From JACQXX01 sp964639175 (GTDB taxonomy: Bacteria; Acidobacteriota; Blastocatellia; Chloracidobacteriales; Chloracidobacteriaceae): a DNA stretch of 8,655 nt. Each line of letters starts with the position of its first letter. The stretch's first letter is position 1. The notes beneath the pieces are model-generated. The model did no database searches. It saw only the letters and a program-made list of their open reading frames with translations, and was not told where the DNA came from. The position numbers were made by a program, and so were the translations under genes. Location of the stretch: positions 1 to 8,655 of the forward strand of contig CAZXCE010000349.1 in the NCBI GenBank assembly GCA_964639175.1, given 5' to 3'. Below are positions 1 through 5,163 of this stretch, piece by piece.

Positions 1-48
1 ACCAAATCCGGTGGTGGCGCGTTCAAAGCCACGCTGACCACCGGCTAA
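1..48 (+). CDS. C-terminal tail of an upstream protein, partial
   Basis: Frame 1 reads sixteen codons ending in a TAA stop at 46-48: TKSGGGAFKATLTTG. The Gly/Thr-rich, alternating pattern would suit the last strand of an exported beta-sandwich or repeat protein, but this is too short to identify. The gene would start outside the window. Frame 3 also stays open from position 3 to 332, but its product is low-complexity and unlike a protein, so frame 1 is preferred. An inverted repeat begins eight bases after the stop, which mildly supports a gene end here. Confidence 0.4.
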   Translation, partial: TKSGGGAFKATLTTG

Positions 49-55
49 ACTTGCT

Positions 56-72
56 TCATCCTTTCAGGATGA
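56..72 (+). terminator. Hairpin just after the upstream stop codon
   Basis: TCATCCT (56-62) pairs perfectly with AGGATGA (66-72) around a 3-base loop, a 7-bp stem starting eight bases after the TAA. No run of T follows, so it is a poor intrinsic terminator. It could instead stabilise the 3' end of the upstream transcript. Confidence 0.25.
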
Positions 73-206
73 GAACCAAAAACCTACACGTGAAAGATGT
101 GGAAGCCGGCTATTTTCCACCACCCTGCGGGCGAAAACCAATTTCATTCGATCAAAGAAGCAAAATTCCATCCCTGATTTATGGGAACTTGTACTCAGCA
201 ACTTGC

Positions 207-235
207 TTGCCATGGTCGTTTCTTGTGCCTACTAT
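207..235 (+). promoter_or_regulatory. Candidate sigma70-type promoter for aqpZ
   Basis: TTGCCA at 207-212 and TACTAT at 230-235 are separated by exactly 17 bases, close to the -35 and -10 consensus. Transcription would start near 242, giving a leader of about 155 bases that contains the whole 282-353 element. This is a match by eye only; such pairs also occur by chance. Confidence 0.35.
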
Positions 236-281
236 GTCCTCATCCAACAACATCCTGAAAGATTCCTCACTACACCTGTTA

Positions 282-353
282 GACGACGCTGAGCCGGAAC
301 ACACGCTCAATAGACCTGTTATGTGCGATTGAGACGCCTCATCAATGGTTCGG
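282..353 (+). repeat. Dispersed ~72-bp element, copy A (before aqpZ)
   Basis: This segment aligns by hand to 1981-2053 with about 70% identity and a single one-base gap. The shared core has GCTCAAT, then CCTGTTA, GAGA and ATCAAT..TTCGG in the same order and spacing. In this copy CTCAAT (306-311) and ATTGAG (328-333) form a perfect inverted repeat around 16 bases. It ends 44 bases before the aqpZ start. GTTATGT at 318-324 resembles a degenerate integron core site, but the rest of an attC is not convincing here. It may be a mobile mini-element, a shared leader or a decayed recombination site. Confidence 0.55.
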
Positions 354-397
354 TGTCGCAGGGCAACCACTCCCCACCTTTCGTTAAGGAAAAGACC

Positions 398-1087
398 ATG
401 AAAAAGTATACCGCGGAATTCTTAGGCACCTTCTGGCTTGTGTTAGGCGGATGCGGTAGCGCTGTGCTTGCAGCCGCATTTCCACAAGTCGGAATCGGGC
501 TGCATGGCGTGTCACTCGCTTTCGGTCTGACCGTTCTTACCATGGCATTTGCCATCGGGCACATCTCGGGCTGCCACCTCAACCCGGCAGTCTCGGTCGG
601 GTTGTGGCTTGGCGGACGCTTTCCAGCAAATAAGCTGGCGCCGTACATCGTTGCACAGGTCCTTGGCGCCATTGCCGCCGGTGGGGTGCTCTACCTGATC
701 GCGAGCGGTGCTCCCGGCTTTGACGTCGCAAAGGGTTTTGCCTCAAACGGGTATGGTCCACATTCACCGGGTGGCTACTCTCTTGTGGCGGCAATGGTCA
801 CGGAAATTGTCATGACGATGTTCTTTCTGATCGTCATTCTTGGTGCGACAGACAAACGTGCACCTCAAGGCTTTGCACCTATCGCCATTGGGCTGGCGCT
901 CACCCTGATTCACCTTATCAGCATTCCGGTTACAAATACTTCAGTGAATCCAGCTCGAAGCACCGGCGTGGCGATCTTCGTCGGTGGCTGGGCGATTGCG
1001 CAACTCTGGTTGTTTTGGCTGGCACCAATCGTTGGCGCGGGCATTGGCGCGCTCGTTTATAACTTCATCAGCCAAGACGAAGCCTGA
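398..1087 (+). CDS. aqpZ: Aquaporin Z, water channel
   Basis: A 229-residue integral inner-membrane protein of the MIP family that forms tetrameric water-selective channels. Both NPA boxes are present: HLNPAV at residues 60-65 and VNPARS at 183-188. The selectivity-filter residues of E. coli AqpZ are matched by F42, H172, T181 and R187. Long blocks such as GLTVLTMAF and LIHLISIPVTNTSVNPARS are nearly identical to the E. coli protein (231 residues), so water rather than glycerol is the expected substrate. Six hydrophobic segments surround the two half-helices. The ATG at 398 is chosen because AAGGA lies seven bases upstream and the encoded start MKKYTAEFLGTFWLV matches the family; the open frame extends back to a GTG at 323 without homology. 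The very high similarity to proteobacterial AqpZ would fit horizontal acquisition. Confidence 0.96.
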   Translation: MKKYTAEFLGTFWLVLGGCGSAVLAAAFPQVGIGLHGVSLAFGLTVLTMAFAIGHISGCHLNPAVSVGLWLGGRFPANKLAPYIVAQVLGAIAAGGVLYLIASGAPGFDVAKGFASNGYGPHSPGGYSLVAAMVTEIVMTMFFLIVILGATDKRAPQGFAPIAIGLALTLIHLISIPVTNTSVNPARSTGVAIFVGGWAIAQLWLFWLAPIVGAGIGALVYNFISQDEA

Positions 1088-1112
1088 CTCTCCGCTCAAA
1101 CAGAGCGCCAAC

Positions 1113-1165
1113 GGCAGGCCACCAGGCCCGGTCTGGCGGTACGCGGTACATTTTCGCCAGCCTGG
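1113..1165 (+). repeat. Bulged inverted repeat downstream of aqpZ
   Basis: CCAGG (1122-1126) pairs with CCTGG (1161-1165), and CTGGCG (1133-1138) pairs with CGCCAG (1155-1160). Together they make an 11-bp stem with a six-base bulge on the 5' side. The 16-base loop contains GTAC twice. It lies 35 bases after the aqpZ stop with no T run. It may be a transcript-end structure or the central part of a decayed attC: GCCAAC at 1107-1112 and GTTGAAC at 1183-1189 flank it, but the first does not fit the attC consensus. Confidence 0.4.
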
Positions 1166-1301
1166 CCTTATAGCGGTTTTCAGTTGAACAAAGTATACAA
1201 AATTCTTGAGTTTAAATGACTTCCAGAGCATATCCGGTATTTGTCCATTCGAAAACCGCGACAGTGACCTGCCGGGTGAAAACTGACCTTTCTGCAACGG
1301 A

Positions 1302-1336
1302 GAAAAAGAGAAAGGTAAAGGAACGCCTTCTTTTTC
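1302..1336 (+). promoter_or_regulatory. Hairpin in the leader of the 1369 gene
   Basis: GAAAAAGA (1302-1309) and TCTTTTTC (1329-1336) form a perfect 8-bp inverted repeat; AGG (1313-1315) and CCT (1326-1328) can extend it inward past a three-base bulge. It ends 32 bases before the ATG and encloses the only purine-rich Shine-Dalgarno-like stretch in the area. It may affect translation of the downstream gene; no function is shown. Confidence 0.3.
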
Positions 1337-1368
1337 GATTCCAAACCACAACGGTTGAGTTCACAAGC

Positions 1369-1965
1369 ATGACGATCTCTCATAATTCACGAATTACAAT
1401 CCATATGGTGGCAAGCCTCGACGGCTTTATCGCTCGAAAGGACGGGAGCGTTGACTGGCTCGAAACCTCAGATGAATTCGCCGACGGAGACACCATAGAC
1501 TCCGAATTCGTCGAAGCATTCCTCAAGACAATTGACTGCTACGTCATGGGGTCTCGAACCTATGAAACCGCGCTTGGTTTCGAAGCCAAAGGGTTGGGCT
1601 GGTCCTATGGGGATAAACCTACCTTCGTCCTGACCAGTCGCAATCTTCCACGGAATCGGGATACCGTAGAGTTCTACTCAGGTGACCTGACACAGTTGGT
1701 AAATGAGCGCCTGCGGCCCGCGTTCAGGAGCATCTGGTTTGTCGGAGGTGGTACCGTTTCAAGCGAATGCCTTCGTCTTGGGCTGGCTGATGAGATTCGC
1801 TATTCGGTTGTGCCGGTCTTGATTGGCAATGGAATAGCCTTCTTTGAGAAGCTCGACAAAGACATTGCCCTCCATCTGGTAGAAGTCAAAGCCTACAAGA
1901 GTGGCATGGTGGAACTTTGTTACGAAGTGCAGGGGCATAGCAGTACGTCACCAAACACCATCTAA
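1369..1965 (+). CDS. RibD C-terminal/dihydrofolate reductase-fold protein
   Basis: A 198-residue cytoplasmic protein resembling the YyaP/YwjB-type branch of the RibD C-terminal domain family, which has the DHFR fold and probably uses NADPH. Diagnostic stretches are HMVASLDGFIA at residues 12-22, YVMGSRTYE at 58-66, FVLTSRNL shortly after, and the nucleotide-binding glycine run WFVGGGTV near 124-131 followed by ADEIRYSVVPVLIGNG. Length fits the family (about 180-200). The frame is open back to ATG 1216, but those 51 residues have no family similarity and include the leader hairpin, so ATG 1369 is chosen. Its own Shine-Dalgarno is weak. Substrate is unknown: members are commonly labelled deaminase/reductase, and true folate reductase activity should not be assumed. 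It stands alone, with long spacers on both sides. Confidence 0.88.
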   Translation: MTISHNSRITIHMVASLDGFIARKDGSVDWLETSDEFADGDTIDSEFVEAFLKTIDCYVMGSRTYETALGFEAKGLGWSYGDKPTFVLTSRNLPRNRDTVEFYSGDLTQLVNERLRPAFRSIWFVGGGTVSSECLRLGLADEIRYSVVPVLIGNGIAFFEKLDKDIALHLVEVKAYKSGMVELCYEVQGHSSTSPNTI

Positions 1966-1973
1966 TCACAAAA

Positions 1974-2023
1974 GGCAACAGACAATTCTGAGTTGGAAAA
2001 TCTGCTCAATCCGCCTGTTACGC
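1974..2023 (+). other. attC-like recombination site fold (weak)
   Basis: Eight bases after the stop of the reductase gene, AACAG (1977-1981) can pair with CTGTT (2015-2019). An unpaired spacer separates this from an inner stem in which ATT and GAG (1985-1987, 1990-1992) pair with CTC and AAT (2005-2010), with CT bulged out on the 5' strand. The 3' boundary GTTACGC (2017-2023) resembles the GTTRRRY core but carries a pyrimidine at one R position. The 5' box AGGCAAC departs from RYYYAAC at two positions. The layout of outer stem, spacer and inner stem with extrahelical bases is that of attC, but the stems are short. Confidence 0.3.
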
Positions 2024-2053
2024 GCTATCGAGAGGCATAATCAATAAGTTCGG
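1981..2053 (+). repeat. Dispersed ~72-bp element, copy B (before the 2119 gene)
   Basis: Second copy of the element at 282-353, about 70% identical by hand alignment and in the same position relative to the next gene (65 bases before the ATG, against 44 in copy A). CTCAAT (2005-2010) has only an imperfect partner here (ATCGAG at 2027-2032). The shared sequence runs past the GTTACGC that would be the recombination point if this were an attC, which argues for a common leader or mini-element rather than attC alone. Confidence 0.55.
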
Positions 2054-2118
2054 CTATTTCGCAAAGACTGGCGAAAACCTTTCCCTGTCATCACCGAATC
2101 AAGGAGCAGGAACCAGCG

Positions 2119-2550
2119 ATGGGTATAATCACCGACGTGTTTGTGGCAACCTGCACTGAGGCTCTCAGTCTCAACATTGAGGATGAACCCAGCAATATTT
2201 TCCCGACGCTTCTGTCAAATGGCGGCGCCGGAGTCGTGGAGTTGGGCACGCTTGAATCGCTTCTGACGGATTGCGATGTGCAGGAGGCGATTGCGGCACA
2301 CCAACTGGTCAAACAACTCAGTGACGAAGGCCCCTGGATAACACAGGTAACACTGTCGCTACAGCAATCTCTTGCCAACCTCAGTGAGGACGAAATCGCC
2401 TCAGTTGGCCGAAAGTGGGCGCAGAGCGAGGAATTTGAACTCTCTGGCTGGGAAGAAGCCGATGTGCTTGGGGTACTGCGCGAACTCGTAACACTCGCCA
2501 GGCACGCAACCGAAGAAAACAAATTCCTCTTCGTCAGAAATGCTGTCTGA
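2119..2550 (+). CDS. Small conserved-looking protein of unknown function
   Basis: 143 residues, acidic, soluble, with no signal peptide or membrane segment. It begins MGIITDVFVATCTEAL. Its best-looking block is the second half, with DEGPWITQV near residue 75, then LSEDEIASVGRKWAQSEEF, SGWEEADV and a C-terminal Leu-rich helix. I recall uncharacterised bacterial proteins of about 140-150 residues with this plan (FVA..E start, GPW, W..SEEF..GW), but I cannot name a family or function. AAGGAG at 2101-2106 lies 12 bases before the ATG, longer than ideal. The opposite strand is also open over 2091-2522, but that product is Ser-rich and unlike a protein. A hairpin overlaps the stop codon. Confidence 0.72.
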   Translation: MGIITDVFVATCTEALSLNIEDEPSNIFPTLLSNGGAGVVELGTLESLLTDCDVQEAIAAHQLVKQLSDEGPWITQVTLSLQQSLANLSEDEIASVGRKWAQSEEFELSGWEEADVLGVLRELVTLARHATEENKFLFVRNAV

Positions 2551-2564
2551 CTAGCGCTGTCAGA
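2546..2564 (+). terminator. Hairpin overlapping the stop of the 2119 gene
   Basis: TCTGAC (2546-2551) and GTCAGA (2559-2564) form a perfect 6-bp stem around TAGCGCT. The stop codon lies inside the left arm. The following bases are only moderately T-rich, so termination is possible but not strongly indicated. Confidence 0.3.
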
Positions 2565-2647
2565 TCTGCCTGGTTATCCTTGTTGTGGGATCACTCGCAA
2601 TGGAGGCGTCACTATTCTTCGTCGCCTTAAAATAGTCTCAACTCTAC

Positions 2648-2845
2648 CTAAAAGTAAGTCACCAAAGACTTTTTGAGATTCTGGATTCTACCACGCAGGT
2701 CAGGACAATCACCGTTGAAGCGCGGAATCACGTGAACATGAACGTGGAAAATGGTTTGCCCCGCCGCTCGACCGTCATTGACGCCAAAGTTGTAGCCGGC
2801 AGACTTTGGCGGCAAGACAGAATCCTGAATTGCCAGGCAGTCTCT
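2648..2845 (-). pseudogene. HIT-family protein remnant, N-terminal half missing
   Basis: The minus strand from about 2845 down to a TAG stop at 2648-2650 encodes an unmistakable HIT-family C-terminal half: GYNFGVNDGRAAGQTIFHVH, then VHVIPRFNGDCPDLRG and a short basic tail. It holds the histidine triad HVHVHV (H-x-H-x-H; codons at 2746-2732) and the AGQT and NDG motifs of nucleotide-binding HIT hydrolases. Typical members have about 110-140 residues. Here only about 65 are recognisable and the half that normally carries the N-terminal strands is absent. The frame is open only to 2911, has no ATG, and its upstream part is AT-rich and non-homologous; no HIT N-terminus shows in the other minus frames up to 3030. 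This is a 5'-truncated gene left at a rearrangement junction. Confidence 0.8.
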
Positions 2846-2867
2846 AAGAGAGAATTTCAGATAGAGA

Positions 2868-2899
2868 AACCACGGGATACACGGAATATACAGAAAATA
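2868..2899. repeat. Short imperfect direct repeats at the HIT breakpoint
   Basis: The stretch CCACGGGATACACGGAATAT followed by ACAGAAAATA contains successive 9-11 base near-repeats (CACGGGATA, CACGGAATA, ACAGAAAATA). Spacer DNA with this ACGGAATAC look is scattered through many environmental bacterial genomes. It starts just where homology to the HIT gene fades. Confidence 0.3.
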
Positions 2900-3031
2900 A
2901 ATCCAATCTTTTCAATAGTTTCTAAAACTTTCCATCATAAAAACTCAGGAAATACTTATCTACACCGCTCGCGCAACAAAATTTTTTTGACCTTAAAAGC
3001 GACGACAGACCACCTTCTTCTGGAGAAATCC

Positions 3032-4240
3032 ATGACCAATATGCAACGGCTTTTTTCAGCGCAGCTTGCAGCCCTGATCCTCTCTCTTTCTTGCAGCGCA
3101 CAAATCAATGTCCCTCCAAGACTTTTCAGTCCATATCGAATTGCCGACCTTCAATCTGAGAAATCTTCCTCCGCTCAGTCTCCTCAATCCTCCCTGGAGG
3201 CCAACGCCCAACGGGCCACACAACACCTTCAGGCTTTTATGGGGAAGCGGCAAATCCCTGGCCTGTGCATTGCCGTAGGTCACCGCGGTCAATTGGTCTG
3301 GAACACTGCCCTTGGCGTTTCGGACCTGCACAGCAAAACACCCCTGACCCAGGACTCTGTTTTCCCTATTGGGAGTACCTCCAAAGCGCTCACCTCCGTG
3401 GCTCTTGGTCAACTTCTTGAACGCAAGAAGCTCCGTTTGGATACCCCCATCCAGAAGTATGTACCATATTTCCCGGAAAAGGGGCACGCCATTACGGTAC
3501 GCCTGCTGGCAGGACATCTATCGGGCATCCGGGACTATGACATGAAGGCTGGGGAATATCACAACACTCGCAGATTCAAGACCAGTCGGGAAGCGGTGGA
3601 GGTCTTTATGGAGTCCCCCCTTCTGTTCGAGCCGGGGACTGATTATGCGTACTCGGCCTATAACTTCGTGCTGCTCAGCGCCGCTATCGAATCAGCCTCT
3701 GGACAGGACTTCCTCTCCTACATGCAGAAAATGGTCTTTTCACCTTTGGGCTTGACGCGAACCGGCCCCGATTGGCGGCCCTCCCCCATGCCCGGTCTGG
3801 TAACCTGCTATAGCGCGGGTTTTATGGGCATGCCCTCGCTGGCCAGTCCCCTGGATGTCAGCAACAAATGGGCGGCTGGGGGATTTGTATCCACCTCCAC
3901 GGAGATGGTCCGTATCGGCAACGCGTTGCTGAAAAACCGGCTCCTGAAGTCCGACACCTTCCGGTTGCTCACCACGCCACAGAAATTGAAGAATGGAAAG
4001 GAAAGTGGCGCCGGCTATGGAATGGGATGGCGTAGCGGGCGAGAAAAGCTTCCCCTGAGCGGGCGAGAAGTCCAGGTCGTGCACCATGGTGGGACTGCCA
4101 ACGGGGCGATGTCCTTTTTTGTACTTTTCCCCGAAGAGGACCTGGTTGTCTCCATCAACTGCAATTTGTTATTCACTCCCTTTGGGGAATTGGCGACTGA
4201 GGCTTACACCGTGGCCGATCTGTTTCTCCAGGAAAAGTAG
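3032..4240 (+). CDS. Exported serine hydrolase, class C beta-lactamase/LACTB-like family
   Basis: 402 residues. An N-terminal hydrophobic segment (residues 7-22) and a plausible signal peptidase I site after SCSA (residue 23) predict export. A Ser/Gln-rich linker leads to the catalytic domain from about residue 55. The nucleophile motif is GSTSK (S115-x-x-K118), with HLSGIRDY at 162-169 and a third motif HHGGT at 351-355. The second motif reads Y207-S-A where class C enzymes have Y-S/A-N. Family members include class C beta-lactamases, DD-peptidases and esterases; the substrate cannot be told from sequence. The open frame extends back to 2732, but that part lies over the HIT remnant. ATG 3032 is chosen because GGAG sits six bases upstream and the signal peptide starts there. 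It is followed by arr after a 76-base gap. Confidence 0.9.
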   Translation: MTNMQRLFSAQLAALILSLSCSAQINVPPRLFSPYRIADLQSEKSSSAQSPQSSLEANAQRATQHLQAFMGKRQIPGLCIAVGHRGQLVWNTALGVSDLHSKTPLTQDSVFPIGSTSKALTSVALGQLLERKKLRLDTPIQKYVPYFPEKGHAITVRLLAGHLSGIRDYDMKAGEYHNTRRFKTSREAVEVFMESPLLFEPGTDYAYSAYNFVLLSAAIESASGQDFLSYMQKMVFSPLGLTRTGPDWRPSPMPGLVTCYSAGFMGMPSLASPLDVSNKWAAGGFVSTSTEMVRIGNALLKNRLLKSDTFRLLTTPQKLKNGKESGAGYGMGWRSGREKLPLSGREVQVVHHGGTANGAMSFFVLFPEEDLVVSINCNLLFTPFGELATEAYTVADLFLQEK

Positions 4241-4316
4241 TCACCACACGACTCTTTCTGCCCGTTGTAAGCGATGAATACCATCTGGCTAATCCCCTCA
4301 ACATCTGGAGTAGTAA

Positions 4317-4733
4317 ATGGCTATCAGCGACAATCCTGATTCACAAACGTACTACCACGGCACAAAAGCCGACCTGAAGGTCGGTGATCTCATCGAACCG
4401 GGCTATGCTTCCAACTATGGCAAACGGAAACAGGCGGCTTTCGTTTATCTGACGGCCACACTGGATGCGGCTATCTGGGGAGCTGAGCTGGCCGTTGGCG
4501 CAGGCTCTGGCAGGATTTACATCGTGGAACCAACCGGATCCATTGAAGATGACCCGAACCTCACGAATAAACGATTTCCCGGAAACCCTACGAAGTCATA
4601 CCGTTCTCGGAGTCCATTTCGCGTCATCAGCGAGGTTACGGAATGGCAGGGTCACTCCCCTGACCAGCTCAAAGAAATGCACGATCACCTTGAGAATCTC
4701 AAGCAACGTGGGATTGAAGCAATTGAAGAATGA
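4317..4733 (+). CDS. arr: Rifamycin (rifampin) NAD-dependent ADP-ribosyltransferase
   Basis: 138 residues, the normal size for Arr (about 136-142). Arr enzymes transfer ADP-ribose from NAD+ to the C23 hydroxyl of rifamycins in the cytoplasm, which stops the drug binding RNA polymerase. Conserved blocks run in order: YYHGT at 12-16, DLIEPGY at 24-30, NYGKRK at 33-38, VYLTATLDAA at 43-52, RIYIVEPTG at 66-74, EDDPNLT at 77-83, FPGNPTKSYRS at 87-97 and WQGHSP at 110-115. H14, Y44 and D79 match, at a constant offset of five, the residues I recall as H19, Y49 and D84 of the Mycobacterium smegmatis enzyme. GGAG lies six bases before the ATG. Arr occurs both on chromosomes and as an integron cassette, and an attC-like site follows this copy directly. 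Confidence 0.96.
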   Translation: MAISDNPDSQTYYHGTKADLKVGDLIEPGYASNYGKRKQAAFVYLTATLDAAIWGAELAVGAGSGRIYIVEPTGSIEDDPNLTNKRFPGNPTKSYRSRSPFRVISEVTEWQGHSPDQLKEMHDHLENLKQRGIEAIEE

Positions 4734-4742
4734 GCCTGGCTT

Positions 4743-4805
4743 GACCAACTCACACTTCATTCAAGCCGACGTTGCTTCCCAGCCCGGCGAATGCAGGCAT
4801 TGGGC
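4743..4805 (+). other. attC-like integron recombination site after arr (degenerate)
   Basis: This 63-bp site begins ten bases after the arr stop. It contains TCATTCAAGCCGACG followed by TTGCTTC, which matches very closely the 5' half of the attC (59-base element) common in class 1 integron cassettes. The 5' core box GACCAAC has one mismatch to RYYYAAC; the 3' box ATTGGGC (4799-4805) has one mismatch to GTTRRRY and follows CAGGC as in many attC sites. Inside, CATTC (4758-4762) pairs with GAATG (4789-4793) and GCCG (4765-4768) with CGGC (4785-4788), with AA extrahelical on the 5' strand. Size, order and fold fit attC; the two core mismatches suggest a decayed or divergent site. Confidence 0.6.
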
Positions 4806-4815
4806 AAAACCCAAT
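4799..4815 (+). terminator. Small hairpin downstream of arr
   Basis: ATTGGG (4799-4804) and CCCAAT (4810-4815) form a perfect 6-bp stem around CAAAA, 65 bases after the arr stop. No T run follows. It overlaps the 3' box of the attC-like site, with which it would compete for pairing. Confidence 0.25.
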
Positions 4816-4877
4816 TGATGACCTCAAACTTCAATTCAAACACCAAACCCTCGAAGCCGTCGGACGTTGATAGAAAA

Positions 4878-4892
4878 GCGGCGTCAAGCCGC
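4878..4892. repeat. GC-rich palindrome, possible dispersed repeat
   Basis: GCGGC (4878-4882) and GCCGC (4888-4892) pair around GTCAA. The surrounding string AAAGCGGCGTCAAGCCGCCG then CACTCC is one I associate, from memory, with intergenic repeats in acidobacterial genomes. Only one copy is in this window, so the repeat claim is untested. Confidence 0.3.
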
Positions 4893-5094
4893 CGCACTCC
4901 GAAAACTATTCGTAGTGGAGCGCAATCGTTGGGCTGGTGCGCATGGCTCGAACGGCTGGAACCAGGCAGGCCACCAGCACTACCTGGGCAACGACCAGGC
5001 CAGAGCGAAAACGTCGGCGGTTGTGGCGCGAACCAATCCCGCCGCCCGTCTGGGCATGTGAGCACGTCAATCACATTGAGCTTTGAGATTTCAA

Positions 5095-5126
5095 TTGACG
5101 GGAAAATCCCACCAAAATGATATAAT
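5095..5126 (+). promoter_or_regulatory. Candidate promoter of the CHAT gene (extended -10)
   Basis: A perfect TATAAT at 5121-5126 is preceded by TG at 5118-5119, forming the extended -10 TGnTATAAT. TTGACG at 5095-5100 would be the -35, but the 20-base spacer is long, so the extended -10 may carry most of the activity. Transcription would start near 5133, giving a leader of about 150 bases before the ATG at 5283. Confidence 0.55.
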
Positions 5127-5132
5127 AAACTT

Positions 5133-5163
5133 GGCAACCACAATTCTGACATTCAGAGTTGCC
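5133..5163 (+). promoter_or_regulatory. Bulged hairpin at the predicted transcript 5' end
   Basis: GGCAAC (5133-5138) pairs with GTTGCC (5158-5163) and TCTGA (5145-5149) with TCAGA (5153-5157) around a CAT loop, leaving six bases bulged on the 5' side. It begins seven bases after the -10, so it would form the very 5' end of the mRNA or act as an operator dyad. Part of it (GGCAAC and ACAATTCTGA) also occurs at 1974-1991. Confidence 0.45.

Larger units (their letters stand above)
49..397. other. Intergenic spacer upstream of aqpZ
   Basis: No convincing gene lies in this stretch. A 93-codon open frame at 51-332 begins with TTG, has no ribosome binding site and gives a product without recognisable motifs. 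The spacer holds a small hairpin after the upstream stop, a promoter-like pair at 207-235, and a copy of a dispersed element at 282-353 that is repeated upstream of the 2119 gene. Confidence 0.6.

Noticed and set aside
242..284. ATCCAAC...GTTAGAC as an attC before aqpZ
   Set aside because: Both boxes fit the degenerate consensus, but the 43-bp span is too short and the inside does not fold as L boxes.
323..397. Upstream GTG start giving a 254-residue AqpZ
   Set aside because: The extra 25 residues have no family match, overlap the dispersed element, and the ATG at 398 has a good AAGGA at proper distance.
1216..1368. Longer 249-residue form of the DHFR-fold protein
   Set aside because: The added residues have no family similarity and run through the leader hairpin.
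2091..2522. Minus-strand 143-residue ORF opposite the 2119 gene
   Set aside because: Ser-rich composition, no ribosome binding site, and it mirrors the plus-strand gene.
2732..3031. Longer 502-residue form of the serine hydrolase
   Set aside because: It would bury the signal peptide at residue 100 and is read from the opposite strand of the HIT remnant and AT-rich spacer.
4202..4272. GCTTACA/TGTAAGC inverted repeat as the attC of the hydrolase gene
   Set aside because: Only one 7-bp pairing, its left arm lies inside the coding region, no inner stem follows, and GTTGTAA does not fit the core consensus.
1113..4977. Exact 13-base match GGCAGGCCACCAG at 1113 and 4965
   Set aside because: About one such match is expected by chance in a window of this size, and the flanks do not align well.
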